Part shown: positions 1 through 11,212 of the stretch, piece after piece
How positions within the stretch are numbered: position 1 is the first letter of the stretch
Layout: the number at the start of each line of letters is the position of its first letter
Origin: Schistosoma haematobium
Taxonomy: Eukaryota > Platyhelminthes > Trematoda > Strigeidida > Schistosomatidae
DNA length: 64,000 bases
Direction: 5' to 3'
NCBI RefSeq assembly: GCF_000699445.3
Contig: NC_067197.1
Span: forward strand, 33,153,809 to 33,217,808
The notes under the pieces: generated by a model
Told to the model about the DNA's origin: nothing
The model's input: only the letters and a program-made list of their open reading frames with translations
Database searches by the model: none
Translations under genes and position numbers: made by a program

Positions 1-204
1 ATTTTCACTTTTAATATAAACGGTTTGCGGGGATTGTTTATTTTTGTAGTTTACATTATAAACTGAAATTAACTAGACAACCATTGTAAATCAGTAAGTC
101 TTGGACAGTTGTTTTTCCTAGTATGAGACTAGTGAAGTTCAATTATGACAGTTATTTAACGTTGGCGATCGAAGAGAGAATCTACTTAAGTTAAAAATGT
201 ATAC

Positions 205-360
205 CATAGATGCTGGCCCAGTGGTTTAGAGGTTAAGCACTCACACGTCAGACTTAACTTCATGAGTTTAAAACTTATTTGCGAGGTCGTTAATATGCTC
301 TGCTGAGGAGTCTCATGTCAGGACTAAACGATTAGTCAATCACTTCTGGTTTTCTAAGAT
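205..360 (+). repeat. Degenerate hammerhead-bearing SINE copy
   Basis: A tRNA-like box A region (CAGTGGTTTAGAGGTTAAG, from about 219) is followed by a badly decayed box B area and then a hammerhead-like stretch with CTGAGGAG at 303-310. Stem II can still pair (GTCT with GGAC), but the conserved GAAA is TAAA. The order matches the better copies at 3640-4030 and 47885-48110, so this is an old member of the same family. The ribozyme is very probably dead. Identity rests on shared order of motifs, not on a database search. Confidence 0.6.
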
Positions 361-2279
361 TAATCCGTAATGTAAATTATAGAAATTAAGTAACTTCGGC
401 ATACTTCTTGTACTGATTATTCCTTATTTATCCTTTCTTGAAAGTACATTTCAGTGTAGAAGTAACTAGTGGTATTCTTAATATTCGATTTATTTTTACG
501 GTTAAAAATATATTTTATTCACCTGATCGCTGTTGTCATCTCTTTAAAAACATCTGGTGTCTACTCAAACAAATACAGTTTATCTGCTCCTGTCTCACCC
601 TTGTATATTTACCAGTTCACCTGCTTTAGTGGAGAAGTTCATGATAACTTAGCTAGCGAGCTACTGAGCATTTCCCTGGGGTTTGGAAAGGCCAAATACG
701 TAACTTTATTTTATCCCATGTCGTCACTGGTGGTCATGTAGAAAACAAAATTTTATCTAGACTCTTACACATAACAGAAGCTGTAGAGATTTAACAATGA
801 TCATAATTGTTGCATTTAGAAGAAATATAGCAACATTTCTTTCTCCTTCTTGGCCTGATGAAACGATTTCACCAAAGCTTGATTCAGTTTCCTATTCTTT
901 ACCTCTTTCTTTCCTCTTCTGATAATTTGCACACTCCATACTGAGTAATTTTGTTAGGATTATCATTTCATTAAGTGCATTTCTCAAAGTTTTAACCTAC
1001 TTCCTAAGTTGGAATATTTATTTCAGTTATTATTAATGTTCTTATCACTGTTTATACACCTGTCATCTTACTATTAATTCGTATTTCTTACCAATATTGG
1101 TCATGTAATATTTTTTTTTGTCATTAGTGGCTCACAAATTGCCTTGGTTGACCTAACGTTTTTCATACATGTATCTATACATGTTACTTATATTAAAGTT
1201 TGATGAAGATCTAATGTAAATTAACATTGTTCATTTATGCGTTTTGTTCCAACAACGCAATATGTATATCCAACCTGAATAAGTTAACATCAATCAAGTA
1301 AGCTAAACGTATTATCACTACTTCCACACATAAATTATAAATATTTCTGCCGTTCCGAACAATCTACGGTACTGTAGGGCCATTATACAATGCCATCTAT
1401 GATTTGTCTTAATTCAAACTGAAAATTCCCTACAAAATATATATTAATACTAATGGAAGTTATTATATCCAATAAATAACAATGTATTTCTGTTAGGGAG
1501 ATCCAGGATTTCCTCAAAGGAGCCCTGGAAACGCTGGGAAACATCATATCCAGTCAGCATTCACTAGAAGTACCTCAGAAATATCTAGAAAGTGAAAAGT
1601 CAGGTGTTACATTTCTGATTGGATGGTCACCTATCCCGCTACTATGTTTAGAAGGGTTGCAGAACTTTCCAGAAGCCGGTGGTCATCTGAAATGCCATAA
1701 ATACCCCAGATTCTCTGTACAAGAACTAACCTTAGAGTAAAGCGCCTTTTGTCTTGCGTTCAAGTTGCCGTGTAGATTTAGCATGGAGATTACTAGAAGA
1801 GTTTAGGAAACCGAATCAAGCGTTCAATCAGAAGATTTATCAATTTCGAAAACGAATACAGTATACACACCAGTTTACAGGTATGATTAGGCTTATATAA
1901 ACTTATAAATAATAATAAAATAATTGTACACTTTCCGGAAAGATGTCATTTACTTTAAAGTAAGAGTTTGTTAACAATGTAAACTATGAAATTTGTTACC
2001 TTGTCATTAAAAAGTTATGTTTTTCAATGAGTGAAAAGCCAGGCGAATTGTTTTTATTAACGTTTTAGCTTCATCAAAGTGATGGTAAACCAAAATTGAA
2101 CTCTTCAGGTTATATTCAGAATGTAAGCAGGATGCATAAACAAGTAAAAGTAAAGTCATTTTACAGTAAAGTAGCATTGATCGTAAACACTACAAATTGA
2201 AAAGAAATTTAAAAGAAATGTGGTTGTCATTATAGTCACATTTCTACCTGATTGGTGCGATTTAATCAGCGATGACGAA
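361..2279. other. AT-rich intergenic DNA
   Basis: No convincing coding exon is visible on either strand; the open frames here are short and low in complexity. The only recognisable item is the short repeat copy at 1185-1262, listed separately. Confidence 0.5.
1185..1262 (+). repeat. Dispersed 75-90 bp repeat with hammerhead-like core (copy 1)
   Basis: Contains TGATGAAGATCTAATG followed by AACATTGTTC and a TATGC stretch. The same order of blocks occurs at 42960-43050 (plus) and 41545-41645 (minus). In the minus copy the core reads CCTGATGAAGATCTAAGTG then AAAAC. The family may be the end of a Penelope-like retroelement, but that is inference: stem II of a hammerhead does not pair in any of the three copies. 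Confidence 0.4.
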
Positions 2280-2555
2280 CTAGATAAATGTGGTACTGTA
2301 GTATGCTACTACTGTCGACATATATAAGTAGTATGTATCACCAACAAAAAGTGGGATGCCTGGTGGTAGAAGGTTAAAAAGATCGAAGAAAGGAGACCGA
2401 GAACAGAGAATGATTGGTATGGAAACGAAGGGATAACCAAATCTGAGACAATTGATTGGCATTCTGCCAATGAAGCATTTACTGTATGGTTCTTAGATTT
2501 TATCAGATATTCTGCAATTTACACATTTGGTTGTCCAAGCCTGTGTTCTTGTTCA
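2280..2555 (+). repeat. Unclassified dispersed repeat X, copy 1
   Basis: A segment of about 270 bp found again in reverse orientation at 4428-4700 and partly at 46930-47130. Shared blocks include TAAGTAGTATGTATCACCAA, AGATCGAAGA, TGAGACAATTGATTGGCATT and CATTTACTGTATGGTTCT. No coding frame is conserved and no pol III box is obvious, so its class is unknown. Confidence 0.6.
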
Positions 2556-3639
2556 CTAAGATGTAAATAAACAAAATGAACAATAACGTAATGATTGGTA
2601 TAAATGATTTCTAAAATTTAAAGGGGATCCTAAGACCAGAGTAGAATAATGGATTGAACATAACTTTTTAGAACAAAGGAATCATGTTAAAATTGATGAA
2701 TTGCTACAGCTTCAACAGTGCAAAAATATCTTGTCCAAATATTTTTTTGAACCAATTCTTTTGACTCAGTGGATAATTCTGGATGAAATTGAGTTTATTG
2801 AATGAATAATTTCCCATGAAACTAAATCTACATAAATAAATAAATGCATTATCAGTAGTCATAACCACTGATTGACTACATTTTTGAAGAAGAAGAGTAT
2901 CACTTATATTGACAATATTTAATCCAACGCATAATTAACTAAAGATGGAAATAAAAATCAATAAATAGTCAAAAGGAAACTATTGTTTGACATTTTTCAT
3001 GACATACACAACTGCAAATCAGTAGGTGGACAATCGTTTGGATCCTTAGTCATTATCTCTACATGCTTTAACATCAGTTAATATAATAATAAAGTAATAC
3101 AGAGAGAAAATATAGGAATAATTAACTTTTTTTAATCTAAAAAACAAAAAAGGCTAGTTCATAGATTATTCTTAAGACAATTCTAAATTTGCTTGTTGAG
3201 TTCATCTAATTATTAATAACAGATCGATGAGACTATAATTTATGGACGACCTTTTGGCGACACTAAAGTGATATTGAGAATGTCCACCTACTGACTAAGA
3301 CTAGATGAGGATTGTGATTTACAGTTGATGGTCAGAGATTAGATTCATGATTATCATCACGAACTAAAGGATTTCGCACCGAAAGCCAAGACCTGTTATC
3401 GTTAATTTGATTGTTTCGTGCATAAATTATAGTCTCGCTAACGAATCTTATCCATCACTAAAACCAACTAATAAAATTCTACATAAATTCATTTCTTCAA
3501 TAAAATTAATCTAATCTAAATCATAATGATAGAATTGATAGTTACCAATTATTTAAAATTTATGATAACTAACTTAATACTCATTTCTCATTTTGGATTT
3601 ATGTAATAACTCGACCATTAGATTACTATAATATCCACA
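2556..3639. other. AT-rich intergenic DNA
   Basis: Nothing recognised: no long open frame, no repeat match elsewhere in the window and no RNA gene signal. Confidence 0.4.
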
Positions 3640-4030
3640 AAACCCCTCTCTGATTATAACCATCACATGCTCACTAGTGACTGTCTTTAAGAGGTATTTC
3701 CTGGAGTTCTAGTGAGAAGCCGTGACCAGTGGGGTTCAACCAGATCTGTTGTGAGATAGGGACTCACTGATGTCAATGGTGGAGCAATTACGTGGGTTGG
3801 TTGAAGTTAGACATTAGCATCATTGGATGCCAGCTCAGTGGTTTAGAGATTAAGTGTTCGTGCGCGAGACCAATAGGTCCTGGATTCGAGTCCCTTTGTT
3901 CCGAGATCATAGATGCGCTGCTGAAGAGTCCCATACAAGGACGCAACAGCTGTCCATTGCTTCCAGCTTTTCCATGATGATCTAGCTTCAATTGACTCAT
4001 GAATTCAACTATTAAATTAACTATTAACAA
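3640..4030 (+). repeat. Hammerhead ribozyme SINE, long copy
   Basis: Best-preserved long unit of this SINE family here. Box A region is CAGCTCAGTGGTTTAGAG from 3831 and box B is GGATTCGAGTCC at 3882-3893. A hammerhead lies at about 3914-3960: CTGAAGAG at 3921-3928, stem II GTCC/GGAC, a minimal stem III AC-AGCT-GT-like loop, then GTC as the expected cleavage triplet. The conserved GAAA is replaced by GCAA, which should abolish cleavage. The 190 bp upstream (3640-3830) and the tail with TTCAATTGACTCATGAATTC are also typical of the unit; the tail recurs near 31690 and 49170. Transcription by RNA polymerase III is inferred from the boxes. Confidence 0.75.
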
Positions 4031-4427
4031 TGAAAAGATTCATGGAAAATTTATTCTTATATTTCTAAAATTGTATGAATAAATGACTCATAGACTAAAT
4101 ATGATCACAAGAAAACACTAGAAAATTCTTTACTAAATCAATTATATCCAAGATATTGTTATTTTTATAATTGGCACACTTCATAACCATTCAATTATAT
4201 GAAACCTAATACAATCATTCATAATTATAATTAATAATGACAACATGTAAATCTCACATGTTCAATCGGTAAATAAGTAGAACAAGTCACTAAGGTGTTC
4301 AATACCATATCAATGAACTATCACAATTTATACTTTTAAAAAAAATGAAAATAATATTATAATTCAACAAACAAATTTGTCAAAATATAAACTCTTTAAA
4401 CGATCTCATTGGAAAGGTGATAGAATT

Positions 4428-4700
4428 TATTTCATGTGGTACTGTAATGAACGAGAACACCAGTGGGAACAATCGAATGTATGTGAATACAAAATTACAG
4501 AACGTCTTAGTAAAATCCGAGAACCATACAGTAAATGCTTCATTTGCTAAATGTCAATCAACTGTCTCAGAATTTGTTGTTCTTTCGTTTCCATACTAAC
4601 ATTCTGCTTCCAGGCATTCTCATTTCGATTGGTGTTTCATACTACTTATGTCTGCCGAAATCAGTAGCACACATCACAATACAACCGTTAGTCAATCGTA
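4428..4700 (-). repeat. Unclassified dispersed repeat X, copy 2 (inverted)
   Basis: Reverse-orientation partner of 2280-2555 with the same blocks read on the minus strand, for example the complement of AAATGTCAATCAACTGTCTC and of CATACTACTTATGTCTG. The two copies form an inverted pair about 1.9 kb apart. Confidence 0.6.
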
Positions 4701-4794
4701 AGTTAAAAACATCTAGAAAATTTATTCGTCTAGAGATTATTATTGTTTAAAATGATTAACTCAATAACCAGTAAGAATGGTATTCACTGGTAGT

Positions 4795-5430
4795 CTCGTA
4801 TTATTTCGCAAAATATTCTTGAATGATTGGGACCATCGAGTAAGTAACACAGTTGTTAGGAAACGGGTACTAGGTAAGGATGGCAAACCAATTGAAGTAG
4901 TGAAACTTCATTAGTGGAGATAGCTGGGACACATGTTACGTATGCCCAACCACCGACTACCTCGACGTGCTATGCTCAATGGTATAGGAGTAGATTGGAA
5001 GAAAGCTAGAGACGGCCAGACCAAAACATGGCACGAATCCATGAAGTCACTGACAAGTGGACTGAGTCATGTTGGTAGGTGTAGACTACCTGGTTGGGGA
5101 CCGCGAGATGATAGCAACCGATGGTTAGAGACCCTGAATGACATGGCTCAAAATCGTTTGCAATGGCGCAGGTGCATCCACTCTTTGTGTCTTCCCAAAC
5201 TCTAATCTCCTGATTCCTCGTTTTTTTTCTCTTTCCAAATTTATTTCACTGGATTATACTCTTTAAATAACTTCTCCGAACCCTAATCTTTCCGATTACT
5301 GCTTATACTCTTACCGCCTCTACCACTACGCGATTTGAATCGACCACTGCATCTCTGTGCTAATGTGGTGTGGCAACTCGAACTGATGTACATACGTACG
5401 AAGTTCTACGTTCTTAATGACTGACTGATG
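4795..5430 (+). mobile_element. 3' fragment of an RTE-like LINE (5'-truncated)
   Basis: Frame 4933-5205 encodes the C-terminal tail typical of schistosome RTE-type reverse transcriptase proteins: LGHMLRMPNHRLPRRAML, WKKARDGQTKTW, RLPGWGPRDD and NDMAQNRLQWRRCIHSL. Upstream of it (from about 4795) the frame is broken by stops but still reads VLGKDGKPIEVV. The 3' UTR ends in GACTGACTGATG, in keeping with the short tandem tails of RTE elements. A more decayed copy of the same tail lies at 16850-17340. No catalytic domain remains, so the copy is immobile. Confidence 0.85.
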
Positions 5431-6424
5431 TTACTTTAAATAACATTTCGTCTCCTTTGTAATTCATTAGTTAAAATTACCTGACTGATATTCTTCAAAA
5501 GAATCGAGCTCAATAAATATCTCATTATACCGATTGAATTTTGAATGAAATTATCATCAGTAAAATACCTATAATACACCAGCAAACGATTTCCAGATAA
5601 GATGAAATGAATTCCATTTCTAATAAATATCAGAATTTTAATTACGTAATAACTATAAAATGAATAGTGTAAATTTTCATAGTATTTTATGTACATTCAA
5701 CTCATCTCATTTAAAATGAGTTAATAGGTACTCAACAACAACAAATATATATGTGGAAAGTAAATTTAATAATGAAACTTAACGATCTTCTTTTACTTAA
5801 ACCAATAGAAGAAATTAATAGAAATATAATCTAAATATTATAACACATTAGATCAGCTGACAGTATTGTATTCTGTTTCTATCAGAAATCATTTACATTC
5901 AAATGAAATGGAAAAAAATGAATACTTAAAGTAATGAAATCATTACTTAATTAAATTTATTTGTCTATAATATTCTAATATAAAACACAACATATACATG
6001 TATACCTGGAACCATAAATTTAATTATAAGATATCATTCTCTGCAGTTCTATATCATACAATTGAATTAAAAAGTGTATATATATATATATATATACATT
6101 AATCAAGTTTATAAATAGTACCATACTTTTAAAATAAAATTCACGTTATCATTCTATGATTTAGAAATGTGGTTATATATTCAATTTTTTTTCAAGTATA
6201 TAAAATCTTATTTATAGTATTCCCTACTAACTTATCATTGTTTTCATCTTATTTTTAAAATTGCCGTCATTATATAAACCACCCATATTGAATATTTCGA
6301 AGGAGAAATTGTACTTTTTAACAGAATCAAATAGTTTTATGCCGTTAAATGTAAAGGAAAAATGATATAATTATTGGTTTCACTGAATTACGAAGTGTTC
6401 AGTCTCTCTTGATACGCTATTGTA

Positions 6425-6425
<1 letters not shown>
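5431..6425. other. AT-rich intergenic DNA with short (TA)n
   Basis: No gene seen. A short (TA)n tract sits at 6076-6096. The open frame on the minus strand at 5436-5696 has AT-driven composition and no family likeness. Confidence 0.4.
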
Positions 6426-6484
<59 letters not shown>

Positions 6485-6506
6485 CCAGTGAAATGTCACT
6501 GGGCCC
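6426..6506. repeat. (TA)n microsatellite followed by GC-rich hairpin
   Basis: About 28 TA units (6426-6481) run directly into a near-perfect palindrome at 6482-6506 (GGGCCAGTGA, 5-nt centre, then TCACTGGGCCC). The following 240 bp, to about 6745, are much less AT-rich than the surroundings and look like part of a dispersed repeat, but no family is recognised. Confidence 0.7.
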
Positions 6507-6745
6507 TAGCCAAATCATCCGGCAGTCGGGTCACTATAATGTCAGACAGTTCACTGATTCTCGTCAAGTTCAAGGACAACCAACACGCCATGAACTGGTT
6601 CATAAGGTAGTGGTCGCAACTTCTCCCTCTTACTAATACATTTCCGTAATAACTTCCTTTATGTTTTACGGTCTTCAAAGCAGCTATAATACCTTGATAT
6701 GACAAGGTCTACCTTGAGTAGGCACCCAATCTACGTTGGTGATCT

Positions 6746-7679
6746 ATTTATATATCAACAGATTATGTGATATTTTTCTTAGAATTTTAATATTTATGAA
6801 TCAATAATGCAAATATCAAGTTATATTTTATACTTGAATACACATATCATATGACTTTTATATGATCAGAAAAATATCTGATTGAATAACACTAATTGTA
6901 AGATAAATAGTAATGACAAAATATAGTTGCTTTATTCATTTCTAAAAATTTTTAACTCCAACACTTCTCATAAGAGGTTGGCTGTGACCAGAATGACTCT
7001 TTGATCAAGTTTCTGAGTCACTGAGTGTAGAGTATTAGATCCCTCAAGATCCCATATAAAATTTAGTGGTGACTGTTAGTCGTCAAGGCACCTGAATTCA
7101 AAGGTTACTGCTGGCTACCTGCAACTGTCTAACATTCTTATAAACAACGACAACAAAATACTATTTGTAAGCTATCAGCATTATGACAGTTGGAACAAGA
7201 ACGAATCCGAAACCCAAAGGTTTTTTAGTTTCATGTGGGAAAACCTACTTAGCCTTCTGACTTCTATTCTCTGCTCCTCTATTCAGCGGATATATATATA
7301 TTGCAATTAGAATGATTTTGATTTACTGAGACCAGATTTACCTTTGTGCATGCACCATTCACTCTGTCGAATAATTACAATAAATACTATCATATTCGTT
7401 GGGTCGCTGACGATAAATATAACGATTCTGTAAAATAACGACAGCTTGTCAAACACTTTTCCAAAAACACTTAGTGTTTTTTGAAAATTAACTACATTTA
7501 ACGTTTCGGAAAGATGAAATCTGGACAGTTTGTATATTCAACTTTATGAAGTGAATATGAATTTTGAACTACTGTCTGGCTCAACCAATTTAATCTCAAA
7601 CAAGTGTTCATTTCTGCCATACCATGCATTGAGCCTTACCCTGAATCTCAGACTTGAGGACTAAGTTTGGATTTTCCAG
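6746..7679. other. Intergenic DNA, no gene seen
   Basis: No coding exon or repeat could be supported. A small (TA)n lies near 7290. Confidence 0.35.
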
Positions 7680-7785
7680 ATATGTGAACGATAATATGCA
7701 TAGCCATTCTGGTTCTGCTATTGCTTCAGGAACTCTTGCTATGTCAGTTGACACATCGTGGCATTTATTAGGGACTCTATTTGAC
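7680..7785 (+). other. Possible small exon, unidentified
   Basis: A 106 nt open stretch is bounded by a good acceptor (ATTTTCCAG before 7680) and a GT donor (GTATAAG at 7786). It reads YVNDNMHSHSGSAIASGTL and then AMSVDTSWHLLGTLFD. Composition is more protein-like than the neighbouring DNA, but there is no partner exon and no family likeness. It may be chance. Confidence 0.2.
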
Positions 7786-7878
7786 GTATAAGAAGTGTAA
7801 GCAAACCCAACATCTACAGTTATGACGTCAGACGATATAATTATGATGTGACTAATTTAAAGCATCTTGTTATCGTTG

Positions 7879-8160
7879 ACCAGAAAATTCATTAGAAGTG
7901 ATTGCATTGTGAAAATCAATAACATGTCATATGGAACCATCAGAACTGCAATTAGATTTGAATTCATTTCGAATGTGTGCCTTACATTGATCAAAGTTTT
8001 CACTAGGAACAAATACATTGTGAAGACAAACGACATCTGATATAACATCATCAGAAATTGTTTCATTTGAAATATTTTTTTTCTAAAATGTATTAAGGAT
8101 TTTATTAAATAGAAGTAAAGCATTAGGACAATAGACACCTGATAAAATAACATCGTTAAT
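7879..8160. repeat. Diverged tandem repeat, about three units near 105 bp
   Basis: Three related units can be read in succession. Matching blocks are TGCATTGTGAAAATCAATAA, TACATTGTGAAGACAAACGA and AGCATTAGGACAATAGACAC, each followed by a related ATCTGATATAACATCATC-type block. The minus-strand open frame of 106 aa (7857-8177) inherits the internal repetition and is probably not a gene. Confidence 0.5.
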
Positions 8161-8199
8161 CCGATCGTTTTCAACAATTATCACAACACAAGAATATTG

Positions 8200-10645
8200 A
8201 GTATATTCTTTCAGTAAATGGTTTATATTTCTTTTTCAAGTATTCAAGGTGGTTCTCATTTGAATTGCATTCATCTTCAACATTTATATTTGTTATAAAA
8301 AGTATGAGAACATAGAAGATATTACAGTTCTTTTAGAAATATATCAATAAAAATATTTCAAATCTGAAAGTTAGTTTTGTCCAAACTAAATGAACAAAGT
8401 GCTCCTCACAAAGCGGTCATCAGATACATAATTAACTGATAAATCATATTGAATCAACTACAACTTTTCTGAATTCAGTGTCCCCCTACAGTATATAGTA
8501 AAGTTTTCAATAAACATATTGATGGCATTCATAAAATACGTCGTATTACATCATTGACTCTATGAAATAACTAGTAAATGACGAATAGGGACATTAACTA
8601 AATTAACTTACAGTCCCTACCGTGACTATTACCTCTGCGAGGTTGTCACTATCATTAAAAACCAAATCAAGCTAGTGACTTTTAAGAAGGAGTAAATATG
8701 TAACTCAATAATTTAATTCGATCCGTTAGTTAAATCAGTTAAATTATTGATATTGTAAATTGTATACATATATTGAATTATTGATTAATCGATATTTCGA
8801 TATATTCAAAAATGACTATTTGCTAGATAAGTAGCTGTGACATAACTCAGTATATTTTTGATCAAATGATTGATCAGTTGTAGATTTATTATAAGTTTAT
8901 CATAAAATGTTTATCTCCAGTATTGTTTTTCTCCTTGCACTAAACCATATCAGTATTTGTTCAATTATACAGCAGCAAGAAGCCAGTTGTAACTCCAGTT
9001 TCTAACAATTAGCCATAGCATTTTTTTATCTTAAAATAATAACTGGACTACTTGTCATTCAAAAAACTACCAAATACAATGCTTACTTGTGAATGGCAAA
9101 ACAAAAATTGTCAAATCTTAAATGTAATGGAGTAATAATACAGGCTTCATTCATTATTATGTTTAGTACAATATGGGGTTCTCAGTACAAAACATTTTTC
9201 GTCTTAACACAGACATACAGATATATGCAATGATGAAAAGCTGGGATAGATAAAAAATACAGACAGGTGGAAACGTTTTTAACCAGGCATATACATCTAT
9301 CTGTGTTTATCAGGATCACCTATTTGATTTCAGATTAGACGATAATAAACAAATTCATTCCTGTTGTCTATTATATACCGACATTTTAAGCAGGACATGA
9401 CATCGGATGCTGGAATTATTTGAAATGTATGGGCTAAAGCCAATCAATCATTAAGGGCCTTCAAAGAATTACCTACATTAATTGAACTTACCTTTTATAA
9501 ACTGTAAACGAACAAATACTTTAAGTCGATACGTAGATCAATGAGATTTTGAAGCCTTTTCGATTGACTTGGTTACGTAAGTGTAATCACCTTGTACATT
9601 GTTGTACTTTGTTTATCCAGTAACGAGTTAAAATAAAAGGAAAGCTGATCAAACCAAAGCGTGTTATTAGTTTATAAAATCCTTGACTAATTATCTTTTA
9701 TGAGCTTTAATTGAAACGGTTGTCGGTTTATCTCAATGAAGTGAATTTATCATTTATAATTGTGTTCCTTGAAATCTTAAATAATGAATATTACATCACT
9801 TCTAACAGGTCTATGATGCTGACTTTGAACACAAAAATAACAGAATAAACGAATCACTAATAAATATCCGAACTAGAACTTTACAACTACCTAGTACTTT
9901 ATAGTGTTTTGACTGATGTCGTTTTTATTCCATAGTCAATATACTTTCGTGAGAAACTATAGCTACAGAGCATAATGATAACCTATTTCTACGATATGGC
10001 AAATAAAACTTTTTTTGACATATGACAGTAAATGTATACCAGTTACACCATCATATTTTTTAAGAATTCAATGACTATGTGACCCACATGAATATAAGTC
10101 ATTCATTTTAAATAACCAATCAGAAGTTAATATTCATTAGCCAAAAAACGATCGATACATAAGTAAATCAGACATATAAACAAGGTCATCATCAAATTGC
10201 CACGATAAACCAGTATAAATGTTAAAAAGTGATTTTATACAACATTGTAGATAAATCTTTCTGTATTCTATTCAAGCTTTACAATAATAAACATTATGAT
10301 TCCAATATGTATAAAATAAACATGGTTACAATGAAAGACCAATATCATCAAATAAGAAAAAACATGAAAGAGTAGATATTTTTTAAATACCATGTGTGAA
10401 TCAAATTCTCCAAGAAATGTAATACATATAGGTTGTAAGTGATAATTAAATTCATTTATTATAAGTCTGGAATCAATCTTAAGTAACAACTATTTCCCGT
10501 AAACAACGATATTATTGGTTCCTTTTTCCTGATCATTCATTTATTATTCAATTAATTCACACAAAAGTAAAACAGATTTTAAAGAAAAACAATCAATATA
10601 ACTGATAATTAATAATATTTTAAAGGTTACTAGTTCATTTGATAT
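8200..10645. other. AT-rich intergenic DNA
   Basis: About 2.4 kb with no coding exon, RNA gene or repeat shared with the rest of the window that I could support. Confidence 0.4.
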
Positions 10646-11155
10646 TGTTATATCCGAGTGGAGATTAAGTTACAGGTAACCTCCGAGGACTATTCATGGA
10701 CTAATATTCTTATTGTATAACTACTCAACAATTACACTATGTATATTTATATCCCTCTTATGACAAGCTTTATTTTGGCCTATAATTTATTATTGTACGA
10801 TTTACGGTTCTTAAGTTATGTTCAGTTTATTAACTACTGCCTCCCACATTCACAGCCACTTTTTGGGCTTATTTGTGTACAAATATTATTTCCTATTTTA
10901 TGGTACGTTGCGGTCTGTGTGATTGATATATAAACTAAGTATGCCTGAAATAAACGATCTGCTCTGATTCGGAAGCTGGTATCTTGTTCTGGACTCAAGT
11001 GGAAGGGCTCGTAGGACATAGGACCAATAAGGACACTAAACTGCCCACGCCGGTTGAACGTCATTGGTTGGCCTAGTGTGAAGATTCGTGTAAGTCGTAT
11101 TCGGATTGGTGGATAGGTCGCGTGATAGCAAAACAAGACATCCAAGGTCATAACA
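10646..11155 (+). mobile_element. LTR of a retrotransposon (copy A)
   Basis: Starts with TGTTATATCCGAG and ends with GGTCATAACA, giving a TGTTAT...ATAACA inverted terminus. Inside are a TATA-like GATATATAAAC (about 10924) and AAATAAA (about 10948). Directly after the end comes ATTGGCGACGGGGATTTTGG, which resembles the primer-binding region of schistosome Gypsy-type elements; CAAGGTCATAACA then recurs at 11200-11212. Related LTRs are at 42247-42741 (same subfamily) and at 25498-25991 and 31994-32491 (another subfamily). No gag-pol sequence follows, so this is a solo LTR or LTR plus a scrap of internal sequence. Confidence 0.7.
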
Positions 11156-11212
11156 ATTGGCGACGGGGATTTTGGCAAAAACAAAATAATTGGGAGACGC
11201 AAGGTCATAACA

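Noticed and set aside
3831..3893. tRNA-like box A and box B
   Set aside because: Not a tRNA gene: no cloverleaf can be formed and the same boxes recur in SINE copies.
3792..3977. Short protein-like frame shared with 47885-48127
   Set aside because: The likeness comes from two copies of the hammerhead SINE; it crosses pol III boxes and the ribozyme and is not coding.
6409..6636. Open frame of 75 aa through (TA)n giving alternating Tyr-Ile
   Set aside because: Produced by the microsatellite; the same happens at 40312-40530 and 45497-45817.
10834..11208. 124 aa frame on the minus strand
   Set aside because: Antisense to an LTR; no family likeness and broken in the other LTR copies.
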